DNA of 64,000 nt from Noviluteimonas gilva (GTDB lineage Bacteria > Pseudomonadota > Gammaproteobacteria > Xanthomonadales > Xanthomonadaceae). The translations under genes and the position numbers were made by a program. Shown piece by piece: positions 37,604 to 46,107 of this stretch. The notes under the pieces are model-generated. The model worked only from the letters and a program-made list of their open reading frames with translations. It searched no databases and was not told the DNA's origin. Position 1 is the stretch's first letter; the number at the start of each line of letters is the position of its first letter. Location: the NCBI RefSeq assembly GCF_009740395.1, contig NZ_WOXT01000004.1:310001-374000 (forward strand), read 5' to 3'.

Positions 37604-37690
37604 CGCACTTCGCCCCTTCAACTTGCTCACGGCGACTCGGCGCCATGGCTGCCCCGCCTTTTCGGCGACTACTCAGACCTGATGTGGACT

Positions 37691-38059
37691 CTATTTCCGA
37701 ACTTTGCTTTGAAAGGTAAAGGTCGTTGTCTCTTCGCATGCCGCTCGCATGGGCGGATATTTCCACGAACTGACCGCATCAACAATGGCAGCTTCCAGTT
37801 CAGATGAATCGCGGCTTCCGCGACCAATCGGCTGAAGCGATGATCCCACTACTGTTACGTTGGCAATTGATCCGTCATTTTGCACGGAGTATCGAACGGT
37901 AACGGAACCCGAGAACTGATAGTCGGTGCGATGCGGGAATTCAACGTCGTTTGTCGTCAGTGGCTTGACCATGTCCGAGCAAACATTCGCCTTCTCCGCG
38001 CACGCCCCAACCATTGGCGAAATGGCAAGCAAGAATGCGGCGAATGGCCTGGTAAGCAT
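37691..38059 (-). CDS. TonB C-terminal-like domain protein, probable lipoprotein
   Basis: The 122-residue product has a lipoprotein-type signal (ISPMVGAC, Cys at about residue 20). The mature region matches the TonB C-terminal fold: VEFPHRTDYQFSGSVTVRYSVQNDGSIANVTVVGSS, with a closing SWKYPPMRA segment. It lacks the transmembrane anchor and proline-rich spacer of a true TonB, so it probably is not an energy transducer. It is the first gene of the orphan cluster after the S41 protease. Confidence 0.7.
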   Translation of the reverse strand: MLTRPFAAFLLAISPMVGACAEKANVCSDMVKPLTTNDVEFPHRTDYQFSGSVTVRYSVQNDGSIANVTVVGSSLQPIGRGSRDSSELEAAIVDAVSSWKYPPMRAACEETTTFTFQSKVRK

Positions 38060-38138
38060 TGGCTAGCACTCCTTCGTGCGGTCGGATGCGCCGTCCCGGT
38101 AACGATAGCCGCTTACCGCCCCCCCAGTCTCAAGCGGA

Positions 38139-39617
38139 TCAATCCTTGGGGCTTTTCCCCAACTCCTCGCGAACCCGCGCAAGCTCCGCATCACGCCCTT
38201 GCGCGATGTCCTCCACGCTGGGCACCACGGCGATGTCAGGCGTCATCCCCGCATCCGGAACACCGTCGACGAAGCGCGCAATGAGCGGCAGGTCCAACTC
38301 GATCTGCGTATTGGGCAGGCGCAGGAAGAAGAACGCGCCGCCGTTGATGCCGCGCTGGTTGCCGCCCGTGGTTTGTCCGACCAGTGTCCCCAGACGGTTG
38401 CGTTGCACCTGTTCGGCGAACTGGAAGGTCGCCGAACTGTTGGTGGGACCGACGAGCACGAAGACGCGGCCGGCATAGCGCGGCGATTTTGGTTCGATGC
38501 GCCGCGGCCCCACGTTTCCGTCGTCGTCGCGCAGGGTGTAGAAGCGATCGTCATGGCGCACCGCGTCGCTGCCCCAATCCTTGAACGAGGGGTCCCAGGT
38601 GTCGAGCATGGGCGCGAGTGCGTCCGGGACTTTGCGGTAACGCACCAGGCGGGGTGGCTCCTGCAGGACCAGCGGGGCCGACAGCAGGTGCGGCAGGATC
38701 GCGTCGCCGACGTCGAGCCCGCCTTCGTTGCCGCGCAGGTCGATCACCAGGCCTGTCGGTTTGCGGCGATCCAGTTCGGCGAAGGTGCGATCGAGGAACG
38801 CCTTCCAATCCCACTTGCTGTCGTAGAGCGCCCACGTGGGCATGCGCAGGATGGCAAGCGTTTGATCCGAGGTGTCGAACGACCAGCCCGACTGCGGATC
38901 GTCGTCGCCTTCGTGTCGCGCGGCGAGGCGCTGCGCGTAGGTGAGGGCCTGGACCTCGACGGTCTGTCGTTCGCCAGACGGGGTTCGAATCGCCAGGGTT
39001 TGCGTCGCACCGATTTGCGGAAAATACAAGGACAGATAGACGTCGAAGGTTTCGTATTTTTCGGTGCCCTGCACTTCCAGCAGGGCGATGCGCTTGCCGT
39101 CGTTGCTGCCGTCGGCGCGCGCGATGTGCATCAGCCGGTCGAGGATGCGCGCCACCGGAACGTCATCGATCGACTCGATCTCCGATCCGCGCGGGAGGAC
39201 ATGGTCCGCGGTCAGATCCCGCGTCACGATCATGCGTCCGTCGAGCCAGCGGAACTCGAAGGGCACGCGGTCCTGCGCTTCCAGCAGCGCGTGTTGGATG
39301 GACTCGGTTTGGTTGGTTGGATTCGCGTAGGTGTGCCCGCAACGGATCGTCGCCGCGAACTCGGAGAACGCGAGATAGGCCTGGCGTAAATCGCGCGACC
39401 CGTCGAGCGCCTTGCGCAGCTCACGCACGTGCGCGTCGAACTGCGCCGGCGTGTTGTAGCGGTAAATTCCGGGGTGGAGCCGCGTATAGGCCTGGACCAG
39501 CACATCGACGTCGGCCTGCAAGGCCGCGCGGTCGAACGTCGGTAGCGCCTGTGGTGTCGCGGCACTCGCGAAGCGAACGATCCCGATGAGCAGGAGCGCG
39601 CAGATCCATCGGCGCAT
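38139..39617 (-). CDS. Exported S41-family (tail-specific/tricorn-like) protease
   Basis: The 492-residue product has a signal peptide ending ASA|AT. The C-terminal half holds the S41 core: GLVIDLRGNEGGLDVGD, VFVLVGPTNSSATFQFAE (catalytic Ser region), then LVGQTTGGNQRG. A PDZ-like stretch (RGSEIESIDDVPVARIL) lies in the middle. It should process or degrade proteins outside the cytoplasm. I chose the ATG at 39617 because AAGGGG lies six nt upstream; 39623 is possible. It is divergent from the lipoprotein hydrolase, 184 nt away. Confidence 0.87.
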   Translation of the reverse strand: MRRWICALLLIGIVRFASAATPQALPTFDRAALQADVDVLVQAYTRLHPGIYRYNTPAQFDAHVRELRKALDGSRDLRQAYLAFSEFAATIRCGHTYANPTNQTESIQHALLEAQDRVPFEFRWLDGRMIVTRDLTADHVLPRGSEIESIDDVPVARILDRLMHIARADGSNDGKRIALLEVQGTEKYETFDVYLSLYFPQIGATQTLAIRTPSGERQTVEVQALTYAQRLAARHEGDDDPQSGWSFDTSDQTLAILRMPTWALYDSKWDWKAFLDRTFAELDRRKPTGLVIDLRGNEGGLDVGDAILPHLLSAPLVLQEPPRLVRYRKVPDALAPMLDTWDPSFKDWGSDAVRHDDRFYTLRDDDGNVGPRRIEPKSPRYAGRVFVLVGPTNSSATFQFAEQVQRNRLGTLVGQTTGGNQRGINGGAFFFLRLPNTQIELDLPLIARFVDGVPDAGMTPDIAVVPSVEDIAQGRDAELARVREELGKSPKD

Positions 39618-39801
39618 GGCCATCCCCTTCCGGCTGCGATGGCCCGGGAGTGTAGCGAGCATCGTGCTGCGTTCCCTTCACGACGAGGGCGTCGGGATGC
39701 ACGGCGTTCCGATCGAATCTCAGCGGTAGGAAATGTGCGATCCGGCGCACCGTCTTCCACTACGATTCTCTCCCGTCCTCTCTCCAGGGCCAGGCTCCGA
39801 C

Positions 39802-41451
39802 GTGACCCTTCGACGCGCTTGGTTGGTGGCCGCCGCGATCGCGATCACGGGCTGCGCGACGCCGTCGGCGTCGCGTTCGGCCGACGATGCGATGCAGTCG
39901 GCGCGCGATGCCGCCGCACGCGCGGAACGTCTGGCCGGCAGGCGTCAGTCGATGAATGCCTGGCTGCGTTGCGCGGGCGACGCTTGGCGCGCGATGGCGT
40001 CGGACGCACCCGAGGCCACGCAACTGTCGACGCGCTGCACCGACGAAGTCCTCGCGCGCGCCTTCGCGCAACGCGCGCACGGATGGAAACCCGGTGCCAC
40101 GCGGGTGGAGGGCAATGACCTCCGCGTCGAGTTCCGCGGACTGTCATCCGACCTGCAACTGCCACTCACCCTCGCGCGCGCCGTGGACATCGACCTGGGC
40201 AGCTATGGCGATCGGCAACTGGTGCGCGGCTACGGCGTCGCGCTCGCGGTGATGTCCGCGCGGTGCAAGGGCACGCCACGCTGCGACCTCAATCCTCCCG
40301 AAGGCGTGTTCCGGCCCGCGGCGGCATGGATCGAACAGAACGCGGAAGACGAGATCCCCACGCTCGTGATCACCGATCCGTTCCGCCACCCGGTGCTCGC
40401 GACACCGGCGGGCGAGCGCACCTTGTCCATCGATACGTCCGCGCCCTATGCCCTCGGTGCGGGCACGTCCAAGTTAAATCGGCTGGGCGTGTGGGGATTG
40501 TTGGGCGGCCGCGAGATCGGTCGGCGCGCGGGGGTGTACCTGCTCGACGAATACGACCCGAACAAGTTCCCCATCGTGATGATCCATGGGCTCGGCAGCA
40601 GTCCGCTGATCTGGGGACGAATGTCGAATGCGATCTGGGCCGACCCTGCCCTGCGCGCCCGCTATCAGATCTGGCACGTCGTGTACCAGAGCGACGCACC
40701 GCTGCTCGCGGTGCGCCTGCGCGTGCAGCGTTATCTCGATACCGCATTGCGCGTGCTCGATCCGGAATGCGACGACCCGGCGCGCCGTCACATCGTGCTC
40801 GTCGGCCACAGCATGGGCGGCGTGGCGGCGCGCATGCTGTCCGTCGACAGCGGGGAAGCGCTGTGGAATGCCGCGTTCGTCGTGCCGCCGACGCAACTGC
40901 ACGGCGATCCGGAATTGCTCGCCACCTTGGACGCGATCTTCCACTTCCGCGCGTATCCGGGCGTGGGGCGCGACATCTTCCTGGCCACGCCGCACCATGG
41001 CGCCCCGCGCGCCGAGACTTTCTTCAGTCGCTTCGTGCGCGCGCTGGTCGGCAACAACACGCCGGAAATCCGCGGGCTGCGCAAGATCGCGCAAGAGAAT
41101 CCCGACGCCATGCAACCGGACCTGCGGGAGATCTACCAGCGCGGTGCGATCAACAGCATCTCCACGCTGCAGCGCAAGCAACCCGTGCGCGCCGCCGGCG
41201 AGATGCTGCTGCCCGGCCCCGGGATTCCGTACCACACGATCGCGGGCGTGTTGCCGGGCTCGCAGCCGCCGGGCGATGGCGCGGTGCCGCTGGAGAGCGC
41301 GCGCATCGCGGGCGCGGCGTCGACGCTGGTGATCGATTCGCACCATCAGATCTACGACAACCCGGAGGCGATCGCGGAAGTGCTGCGCATCCTGCACGAG
41401 GATCTTGCGGCGCCGGTCGAAGCGAGCCTGCCGGGGTGCGTTGGCGGTTGA
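39802..41451 (+). CDS. Lipoprotein alpha/beta hydrolase, paralogue of the 8-kb enzyme
   Basis: The product is 549 residues from a GTG at 39802, which gives a lipoprotein signal with lipobox AITGC (Cys at about residue 16). The first 230 residues have no recognised domain. The rest is a serine hydrolase: MIHGLGSSPLIW, GHSMGGVAARML, candidate triad Asp in PPGDGAVPLE and His in DSHHQIYDN. The catalytic part is closely similar along its whole length to the shorter hydrolase at 8028. A strong terminator follows at 41469. Substrate unknown. Confidence 0.87.
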   Translation: MTLRRAWLVAAAIAITGCATPSASRSADDAMQSARDAAARAERLAGRRQSMNAWLRCAGDAWRAMASDAPEATQLSTRCTDEVLARAFAQRAHGWKPGATRVEGNDLRVEFRGLSSDLQLPLTLARAVDIDLGSYGDRQLVRGYGVALAVMSARCKGTPRCDLNPPEGVFRPAAAWIEQNAEDEIPTLVITDPFRHPVLATPAGERTLSIDTSAPYALGAGTSKLNRLGVWGLLGGREIGRRAGVYLLDEYDPNKFPIVMIHGLGSSPLIWGRMSNAIWADPALRARYQIWHVVYQSDAPLLAVRLRVQRYLDTALRVLDPECDDPARRHIVLVGHSMGGVAARMLSVDSGEALWNAAFVVPPTQLHGDPELLATLDAIFHFRAYPGVGRDIFLATPHHGAPRAETFFSRFVRALVGNNTPEIRGLRKIAQENPDAMQPDLREIYQRGAINSISTLQRKQPVRAAGEMLLPGPGIPYHTIAGVLPGSQPPGDGAVPLESARIAGAASTLVIDSHHQIYDNPEAIAEVLRILHEDLAAPVEASLPGCVGG

Positions 41452-41468
41452 GCGGCGGCAGGCAACAA

Positions 41469-41492
41469 AAAACCCCGCGCCGGCGGGGTTTT
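41469..41492 (+). terminator. Intrinsic terminator of the lipoprotein hydrolase gene
   Basis: Ten-bp stem (AAAACCCCGC with its complement) and a GCCG loop end in TTTT, 17 nt after the stop at 41451. The A-run on the other side makes it usable in both directions. A near copy lies at 43354. Confidence 0.85.
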
Positions 41493-41533
41493 GGGTGAAG
41501 CCGTCTGACTGCGGTGGTTTTCGTCGGACTGGA

Positions 41534-41553
41534 ATTTGGTGCCGGGAGAGGAC
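41534..41553. repeat. Partial copy of the tRNA-Leu 3' end, candidate attachment-site remnant
   Basis: The 20 nt match the CCA and T-arm end of tRNA-Leu at 43417-43437, with one C missing in the GCCCGGG run. Both copies lie about 50 nt beyond a terminator of near-identical sequence. The two copies bracket a low-GC insert of about 1.9 kb, as expected for integration at a tRNA 3' end. Confidence 0.65.
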
Positions 41554-41604
41554 CCTTTTTTAGTTCTGCAACCGTTCTACAAGACAGGATCGCGATCCAA
41601 CGTG

Positions 41605-41799
41605 TCGTTACTGCCGGTGATCGCGCAGACCACGCTGGATGCGCTGGTAGCCCTCGAGGCAGCTCCGACGATGGCCGCGCCGAAGATGCGCGGACCGCAG
41701 AAGAATCTCCGGCAGCATCTCGAACAGATCGAAGCGCTTCCGCTCGCCAAACAACGCGCCATCTCGCGAGTGTTCGACTCGGTACTCGCCGCGCATCAA
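41605..41799 (+). pseudogene. C-terminal remnant of an XRE-family regulator
   Basis: The frame reads through VIAQTTLDALVAL and then RGPQKNLRQHLEQIEALPLAKQRAISRVFDSVL, which resembles the dimerising tail of Xanthomonadaceae XRE regulators. The helix-turn-helix half is missing, and the frame upstream runs into the tRNA fragment. No start or ribosome binding site fits, so I read it as an eroded gene at the edge of the insert. The frame stays open to 42057, but the codons after about 41800 look random. Confidence 0.5.
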
Positions 41800-41826
41800 T
41801 TAGCGCCAAACACCACGTCGAAAACG

Positions 41827-41850
41827 ACAAGGTCCGCGAGCGGGCCTTGT
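41827..41850. terminator. Stem-loop in the tRNA-Leu insert
   Basis: Ten-bp stem (ACAAGGTCCG with CGGGCCTTGT, one G-T pair) around a CGAG loop, without a T-tract. It may end transcription from the remnant or from the small gene at 41944. The rest of 41800-41943 shows no gene. Confidence 0.3.
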
Positions 41851-41943
41851 GCTTATTGGTCAAATAACTGTTCTCTGAAGTTTTCCTCTGACTACCCGTC
41901 TGTGGAGACGGGACGGTCCAGCTTGACCCCTGCTTCGCCATTA

Positions 41944-42294
41944 CTAGGCTTTCCCTTCAAACAAAGCACGGATGTTCTCTGGGATCTCAGATTTCTCCAC
42001 GCGTCCGTAGCCACCATCAAAAGGGCGGCTCCCTTCGGCCTCAAAAGCGGCCCATAGCTTTCCTTTGATCAACAAGCCTACGAACTGTTCATTCTGATCC
42101 CATCGAACAGCTACTTCGTCCGCTGAAAAATCAGCCGTACCCGACATCATGTGCAACGCGGCGATGATCCTTTGACTCTCTCCCTTCGTTAAATCGTAGA
42201 GATAAAAATAGCCTGTATCACCATCGTGCTCAAAGACGCCCGCCAGGTCATCGTTGGACCGAACCTCGCTTTCAAATATCTCTTGTTCGTCCAT
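41944..42294 (-). CDS. Small protein resembling DUF2251
   Basis: The 116-residue product contains GVFEHDGDTGYFYLYDL and ALHMMSG, a pattern I associate with the uncharacterised DUF2251 family, plus a C-terminal part with WDQNEQFVGLLIKGKLWAAF. No signal or membrane segment is present. Codon use and GC are far below the chromosomal norm. It is divergent from the abortive-infection-like gene across 97 nt. The ATG at 42294 is chosen because further upstream the frame opens only with TTG. Family match not verified. Confidence 0.6.
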   Translation of the reverse strand: MDEQEIFESEVRSNDDLAGVFEHDGDTGYFYLYDLTKGESQRIIAALHMMSGTADFSADEVAVRWDQNEQFVGLLIKGKLWAAFEAEGSRPFDGGYGRVEKSEIPENIRALFEGKA

Positions 42295-42391
42295 TCTATT
42301 CGTCCGGGTGATTTTTCTTGTAGTTATCGCCAAGCCTGTGTTCAGTCCGAGTCATGGGCTCAATGCCGCCCTCCGGCGTGCGGTCTTTGTG

Positions 42392-43240
42392 ATGCAATTC
42401 CATTGGATGCCCGTTGTGCTGATGGTATGCATCGCGTGGATCGCACTTGGATGGTTCGCCTTGGTTCAACACCACGAAGAACCAGGAACGTTTGGGGACA
42501 TGTTCGGTGCGGCCAACTCGCTGCTCTCGGCGCTAGCGTTTGCAGCATTGATCTATACGATCCTCTTGCAGCGATACGAGCTGAAACTTCAGCGCATTGA
42601 GTTGACCGAAACTCGAACTGAGTTAAAGGGGCAGCGCGAACAGATGGAGGGCCAGAGCGAGCAAATGCGCACGGATTCTTTCGAGAATTCGTTCTTTCGT
42701 GTTCTCGGCGTATTCGGCGACATTGTCGCTTCCATTGATCTGATCAAGCGAGAGAGTGGCGTAGTAACAACATCTGGCCGAGACTGCTTTGGCGTGTTCT
42801 ATGATCGGCTTGAGAATCGGTACGCTTCACTCAGGCGTTCTGGATACTTCGAAGAGCTTAGCGATCGTCAGATCGCAGAAAGAGCGTACAAACACGTCTA
42901 CACCGAGTCGCACGGAGATGTCGGTCACTACTTCAGGACCCTTTACAATCTTGTGAAGCTAGTAGATCGAAGTGCTGTCGACGACAAGCATTTCTATACG
43001 AACTTGATTCGCGCACAACTTTCGAATCAAGAGACCCTACTCCTTTTTTACAACTGCGCGTGCGGCGACGGCCGGCCAAAGTTCGAGCCGCTAGTGGAGC
43101 GGTACGCGTTGCTGAAGAACATGCCGCGTGAGCGCCTAATAGATCAAAACCACATCGGATGGTTTGAGCCGAGTGCGTTTGGCAAGGAGTTCATGGGGTC
43201 AACAATGGACGGGCGTGTCGACGCGAATGAAGGTGGTTGA
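42392..43240 (+). CDS. Putative phage abortive-infection membrane protein (putAbiC-like)
   Basis: The 282-residue product has two N-terminal membrane helices (about residues 8-24 and 38-58). A polar coiled coil of about 35 residues (KLQRIELTETRTELKGQREQ) follows, then a soluble domain with SFENSFFRVLGVF, GHYFRTLYNLVKLVD, FYTNLIRAQLSNQETLLLFYN. This architecture and the FYTNLIRAQLS block are typical of proteins annotated as putative phage abortive infection proteins. The ATG at 42392 is preferred since it directly precedes helix 1. Low GC marks it as acquired. Antiphage function is inferred from family only. Confidence 0.75.
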   Translation: MQFHWMPVVLMVCIAWIALGWFALVQHHEEPGTFGDMFGAANSLLSALAFAALIYTILLQRYELKLQRIELTETRTELKGQREQMEGQSEQMRTDSFENSFFRVLGVFGDIVASIDLIKRESGVVTTSGRDCFGVFYDRLENRYASLRRSGYFEELSDRQIAERAYKHVYTESHGDVGHYFRTLYNLVKLVDRSAVDDKHFYTNLIRAQLSNQETLLLFYNCACGDGRPKFEPLVERYALLKNMPRERLIDQNHIGWFEPSAFGKEFMGSTMDGRVDANEGG

Positions 43241-43250
43241 GGAGGGCGCG

Positions 43251-43328
43251 ATGGGTCACTCGTGGATTACTCGCTTCCTTGCGTTGAATGACCTCTTGTC
43301 TGCGGCTGGAACTGAAAGCGCCGTTTAA
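43251..43328 (+). CDS. Possible 25-residue microprotein after the abortive-infection gene
   Basis: An ATG at 43251 is preceded at ideal distance by GAGGAGGG, ten nt after the abortive-infection stop. It opens a frame of 25 codons (MGHSWITRFLALNDLLSA followed by AGTESAV) ending at TAA. The peptide is mildly amphipathic. The strong ribosome binding site is the only positive evidence, so it may be a degraded gene end. Confidence 0.35.
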   Translation: MGHSWITRFLALNDLLSAAGTESAV

Positions 43329-43353
43329 GCACTCCAACAGACGGCAAACAACA

Positions 43354-43381
43354 AAAAACCCCGCGCGTCGGCGGGGTTTTT
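43354..43381. terminator. Bidirectional terminator between the insert and tRNA-Leu
   Basis: Eleven-bp stem (AAAAACCCCGC and its complement) with a six-nt loop and T/A runs on both sides. It can end transcription of tRNA-Leu from the minus strand and of the insert genes from the plus strand. It is a near copy of the terminator at 41469. Confidence 0.85.
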
Positions 43382-43419
43382 GCTTACCAGATCGTCGTAG
43401 ACGACCGGCGACCTCTATT

Positions 43420-43504
<85 letters not shown>

Positions 43505-43541
43505 AGGTGGGCGCGTATGGTGCGGTGCGGCGCAGCCGATG

Positions 43542-44927
43542 TCAACGCGTCGGGCCGGGATTTTGCGCGCCTGCAGCCGGGGGCGCGTCGCCCTCATGGG
43601 CGAGCGGCAGGGAAACCGTCGCGCGCAGGCCCGGGTGGTTGTCGTCCAGCGCGATCCGCGCGTGGTGGCGCACGGCGATCGCGCGGACCAGGCTCAGGCC
43701 CAGGCCGCTCCCCTGCGTGCCGCGGTGGCGTTCGCCGCGATGGAAACGGTCGAAGACGCGGTCGCGCTCGTTCTCCGGGATGCCGGGGCCGCGGTCGCCC
43801 ACCACGATGCAGGCGTGGTTGCCGGTGCGCGCGACCGCGAGGTCGACGCCGGTGTTCGCGGGGGCGTACTTGATGGCGTTGTCGAGCAGGTTCACGGTCA
43901 TCTGGAACAACTGGTCGGCGTCGCCGCGCACTTGCAGCGGCTGCGTCTGGAGCGTCAATGCGATGCCCCGCTCCGCCGCGATCGGTTCGTAGAGGTCCAG
44001 TGCGTCGCGCGCGAGTTTGGTGAGGTCGACGTAGGGCTCGTCTTCGATGCGCGCCTGCGCTTCGATGCGCGCCAGCCGCAACAGGGCGCCGGAGGATTGA
44101 AGCAGTTGGTCGGCGTCGGCGATGGCGGGTTCCAGGGCTTCGGGATCGACCGGGCCTTGCGTCCGCAACTGGTCCAGGCGCGTGCGCATGCGCGTGAGCG
44201 GGGTGCGCAGGTCGTGCGCGATGTGGTCGGTGGCTTCGCGCACGCCGGCGAGCAGCGCTTCGATGCGGTCGAGCATCGTGTTGAAGCGCAGCGAGAGGCG
44301 GTCGAACGCGTCGCCGGTGCCGTCGCTCGGGGCGCGCAGTGCGATCTCGCCCGCGCCCACGCGCATCGCCGTGGCATCGAGGGCCTGCAGGCGGCGCGAC
44401 ACCCACCGCGCCGTCAAGGCGCCGATCAGCAGACCGAGGACGACGGCGATCGCCAGCGCAGCCAACGTCGTGCGTGCCATCAATGCGAGGAAGCCGCTTT
44501 CCGAACGCAGCCGCAGGCCGGTGGCGATGACCACGCCCGGCGCGAGCGTCGTGCGCTGCACGAGCACGCGCGTGCCGTCATCGTCCTGCGCCTCGCGCCA
44601 GCCATCGCGCGTCGGCACGCTGCCGCGTGGCGTGTTCGCGGCGATCGCGCGGCCATCGAACCACGCGCCGTACAGCGCATCGGGTTCGTCGGGGCTCGCG
44701 ACGCGGTCGCGCACGGCTTCGGCCAGGCCCGCGCGTCCGCCATCGTGGAAGGCATCGCGCAGGCCTTCGCCTTCGGCGACGATCGCTTCGCGGGCATCGC
44801 GCACCAGCAACGTCGAAACGGCTGCATACACCGCGCCGCCCAGCAACGCGAACCCGAGCAGGAAGGACACGCACACGGCGAAGGCGAGATGCCCGCTGGT
44901 CGAACGCAGTGCGCGCGCGAGGTTCAC
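43542..44927 (-). CDS. Sensor histidine kinase of the OmpR-partner type
   Basis: The 461-residue product starts at a GTG (44927) that overlaps the regulator stop (GTGA). Two membrane helices (about 13-38 and 145-170) flank a periplasmic domain. HAMP follows (ARWVSRRLQALDATAMRVGAG), then HisKA (ATDHIAHDLRTPLTRMRTR) and HATPase boxes NLLDNAIKYAP, DRGPGIPENER, GSGLGLSLV. Domain order resembles the QseC/CusS group. The signal is unknown. Confidence 0.94.
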   Translation of the reverse strand: MNLARALRSTSGHLAFAVCVSFLLGFALLGGAVYAAVSTLLVRDAREAIVAEGEGLRDAFHDGGRAGLAEAVRDRVASPDEPDALYGAWFDGRAIAANTPRGSVPTRDGWREAQDDDGTRVLVQRTTLAPGVVIATGLRLRSESGFLALMARTTLAALAIAVVLGLLIGALTARWVSRRLQALDATAMRVGAGEIALRAPSDGTGDAFDRLSLRFNTMLDRIEALLAGVREATDHIAHDLRTPLTRMRTRLDQLRTQGPVDPEALEPAIADADQLLQSSGALLRLARIEAQARIEDEPYVDLTKLARDALDLYEPIAAERGIALTLQTQPLQVRGDADQLFQMTVNLLDNAIKYAPANTGVDLAVARTGNHACIVVGDRGPGIPENERDRVFDRFHRGERHRGTQGSGLGLSLVRAIAVRHHARIALDDNHPGLRATVSLPLAHEGDAPPAAGAQNPGPTR

Positions 44928-45604
44928 GCGTCGCCGAAGCGGTAGCCCGCGCCACGCACGGTGTGCAGCAGAGGCGTGGTTTCGCCGTGGTCGATCTTCT
45001 GGCGCAGGCGGCTGATGTGCACGTCGATGACGTTGGTCTGCGGATCGAAGTGGTAGTCCCACACTTGTTCGAGCAGCATCGTGCGGGTGACGACGCGCCC
45101 GGTCTGGCGCATCAGCGCTTCGAGCAGGCGGAATTCGCGCGGTTGCAGTTCGATGCGGCGTGTACCGCGCTGGGCTTGGCGGCGCAGGAGGTCGAGTTCG
45201 AGGTCGGCGACCTTCAGCTTGGTTTCGGTTGCGGCCGATCCACCGTCGCCGCGACGCACGATATTGTCCAGGCGCGCGCTCAATTCGGCGAACGCGAAAG
45301 GTTTGCAGAGGTAATCGTCGGCGCCCGCGCGCAGGCCTTCGACGCGATGGTCCACGTCGCCCAGCGCCGTGAGCACGATCGTCGGGACGCGATTGCCAGC
45401 GCCGCGCAAGGTGCGCAGCACGGTGAGACCGTCGAGCAAGGGCAGCATGCGATCGACGATCAGGGCGTCATAGGGTTCGGTGGTGGCGAGGAAGAGGCCT
45501 TCCTTGCCATCGGCCGCGTGGTCGACGGCGTGCCCCGCTTCCTTCAGGCCCTGTCGCAGCCAGGCGGCGGTGTCGGCGTCGTCTTCGATCAACAAGATGC
45601 GCAT
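44924..45604 (-). CDS. OmpR-family response regulator
   Basis: The 226-residue product starts at the ATG at 45604, preceded by GGAGG. The receiver domain has MRILLIEDDADTAAWL, a phospho-Asp in DALIVDRMLPLLDG, VLTALGDVDHRV and KPFAFAEL. The winged helix has IELQPREFRLLEALMRQTGRVVT and VIDVHISRLRQKID. It is co-translated with the kinase at 43542. It is nearest in type to CopR/CusR/QseB regulators; target genes not identifiable here. Confidence 0.94.
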   Translation of the reverse strand: MRILLIEDDADTAAWLRQGLKEAGHAVDHAADGKEGLFLATTEPYDALIVDRMLPLLDGLTVLRTLRGAGNRVPTIVLTALGDVDHRVEGLRAGADDYLCKPFAFAELSARLDNIVRRGDGGSAATETKLKVADLELDLLRRQAQRGTRRIELQPREFRLLEALMRQTGRVVTRTMLLEQVWDYHFDPQTNVIDVHISRLRQKIDHGETTPLLHTVRGAGYRFGDA

Positions 45605-45745
45605 TGCCGCCTCCTTCCGGCCCAGCATAACGCCGGGCCGGGGGGCGGACTTGTCAGTGCAGGCTTCGGGGATGCGAGCCACCGGGCGGACGCGACGGTG
45701 CGGGGTCAGGGGATCGCCGCGCCGCCCGGGGTCGCTTCGGGGAGA

Positions 45746-45961
45746 TCACTTCCTGGCGGCGGCCTTGGTTTCCGACTTCGACCACTTCTCGCAGTGGCCG
45801 GTCTTGCCTTGCTTTTCGCAAGTGCGGTTCTTGTGTTCGGACTTCACGGCGGTGGACTTGGCCGGCTGCGCCGCGGTGGAGGCGGCCTGCGGCGAAGCCG
45901 CGAACGCGGAGCCGGCGACGACGGTCATGGCAAGCAGCAGCAGGGCTTTGCGGGCGAGCAT
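45746..45961 (-). CDS. Small exported cysteine-containing protein
   Basis: The 71-residue product has a signal peptide (ARKALLLLAMTVVAGSAFA) and a basic mature part with two cysteines in NRTCEKQGKTGHCEKWSK. An AGGAG ribosome binding site precedes the ATG at 45961. Its closest visible neighbours are a two-component system and divergent parC. No family recognised; PsiF-like proteins were considered but the motifs do not match. Confidence 0.65.
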   Translation of the reverse strand: MLARKALLLLAMTVVAGSAFAASPQAASTAAQPAKSTAVKSEHKNRTCEKQGKTGHCEKWSKSETKAAARK

Positions 45962-46107
45962 GGCGGAACTCCTGTGGACGTGGGCGATGGATATCGCAGG
46001 ACCAAGGCTGCGCCCGCGCGGCTTGCGGGCCGGTTGCCCGGAGATGAAACATTCTTCATCCGGCGGCGGCGGGTACACTTCCGGCGACTGTCCCCACGCA
46101 GCATTCG

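Noticed and set aside
37691-38059. A true TonB energy transducer
   Set aside because: There is no transmembrane anchor or Pro-rich spacer and no ExbB/ExbD nearby; the N-terminus is a lipoprotein signal.
41536-42057. Open frame of 173 codons across the left edge of the tRNA-Leu insert as an intact gene
   Set aside because: It starts inside the tRNA fragment, has only a TTG start, and only the middle 65 residues resemble a protein family, so I list the XRE remnant instead.
42254-42391. Longer N-terminus for the putAbiC-like protein
   Set aside because: It would overlap the start of the divergent gene and adds residues with no family resemblance. The ATG at 42392 directly precedes the first membrane helix.
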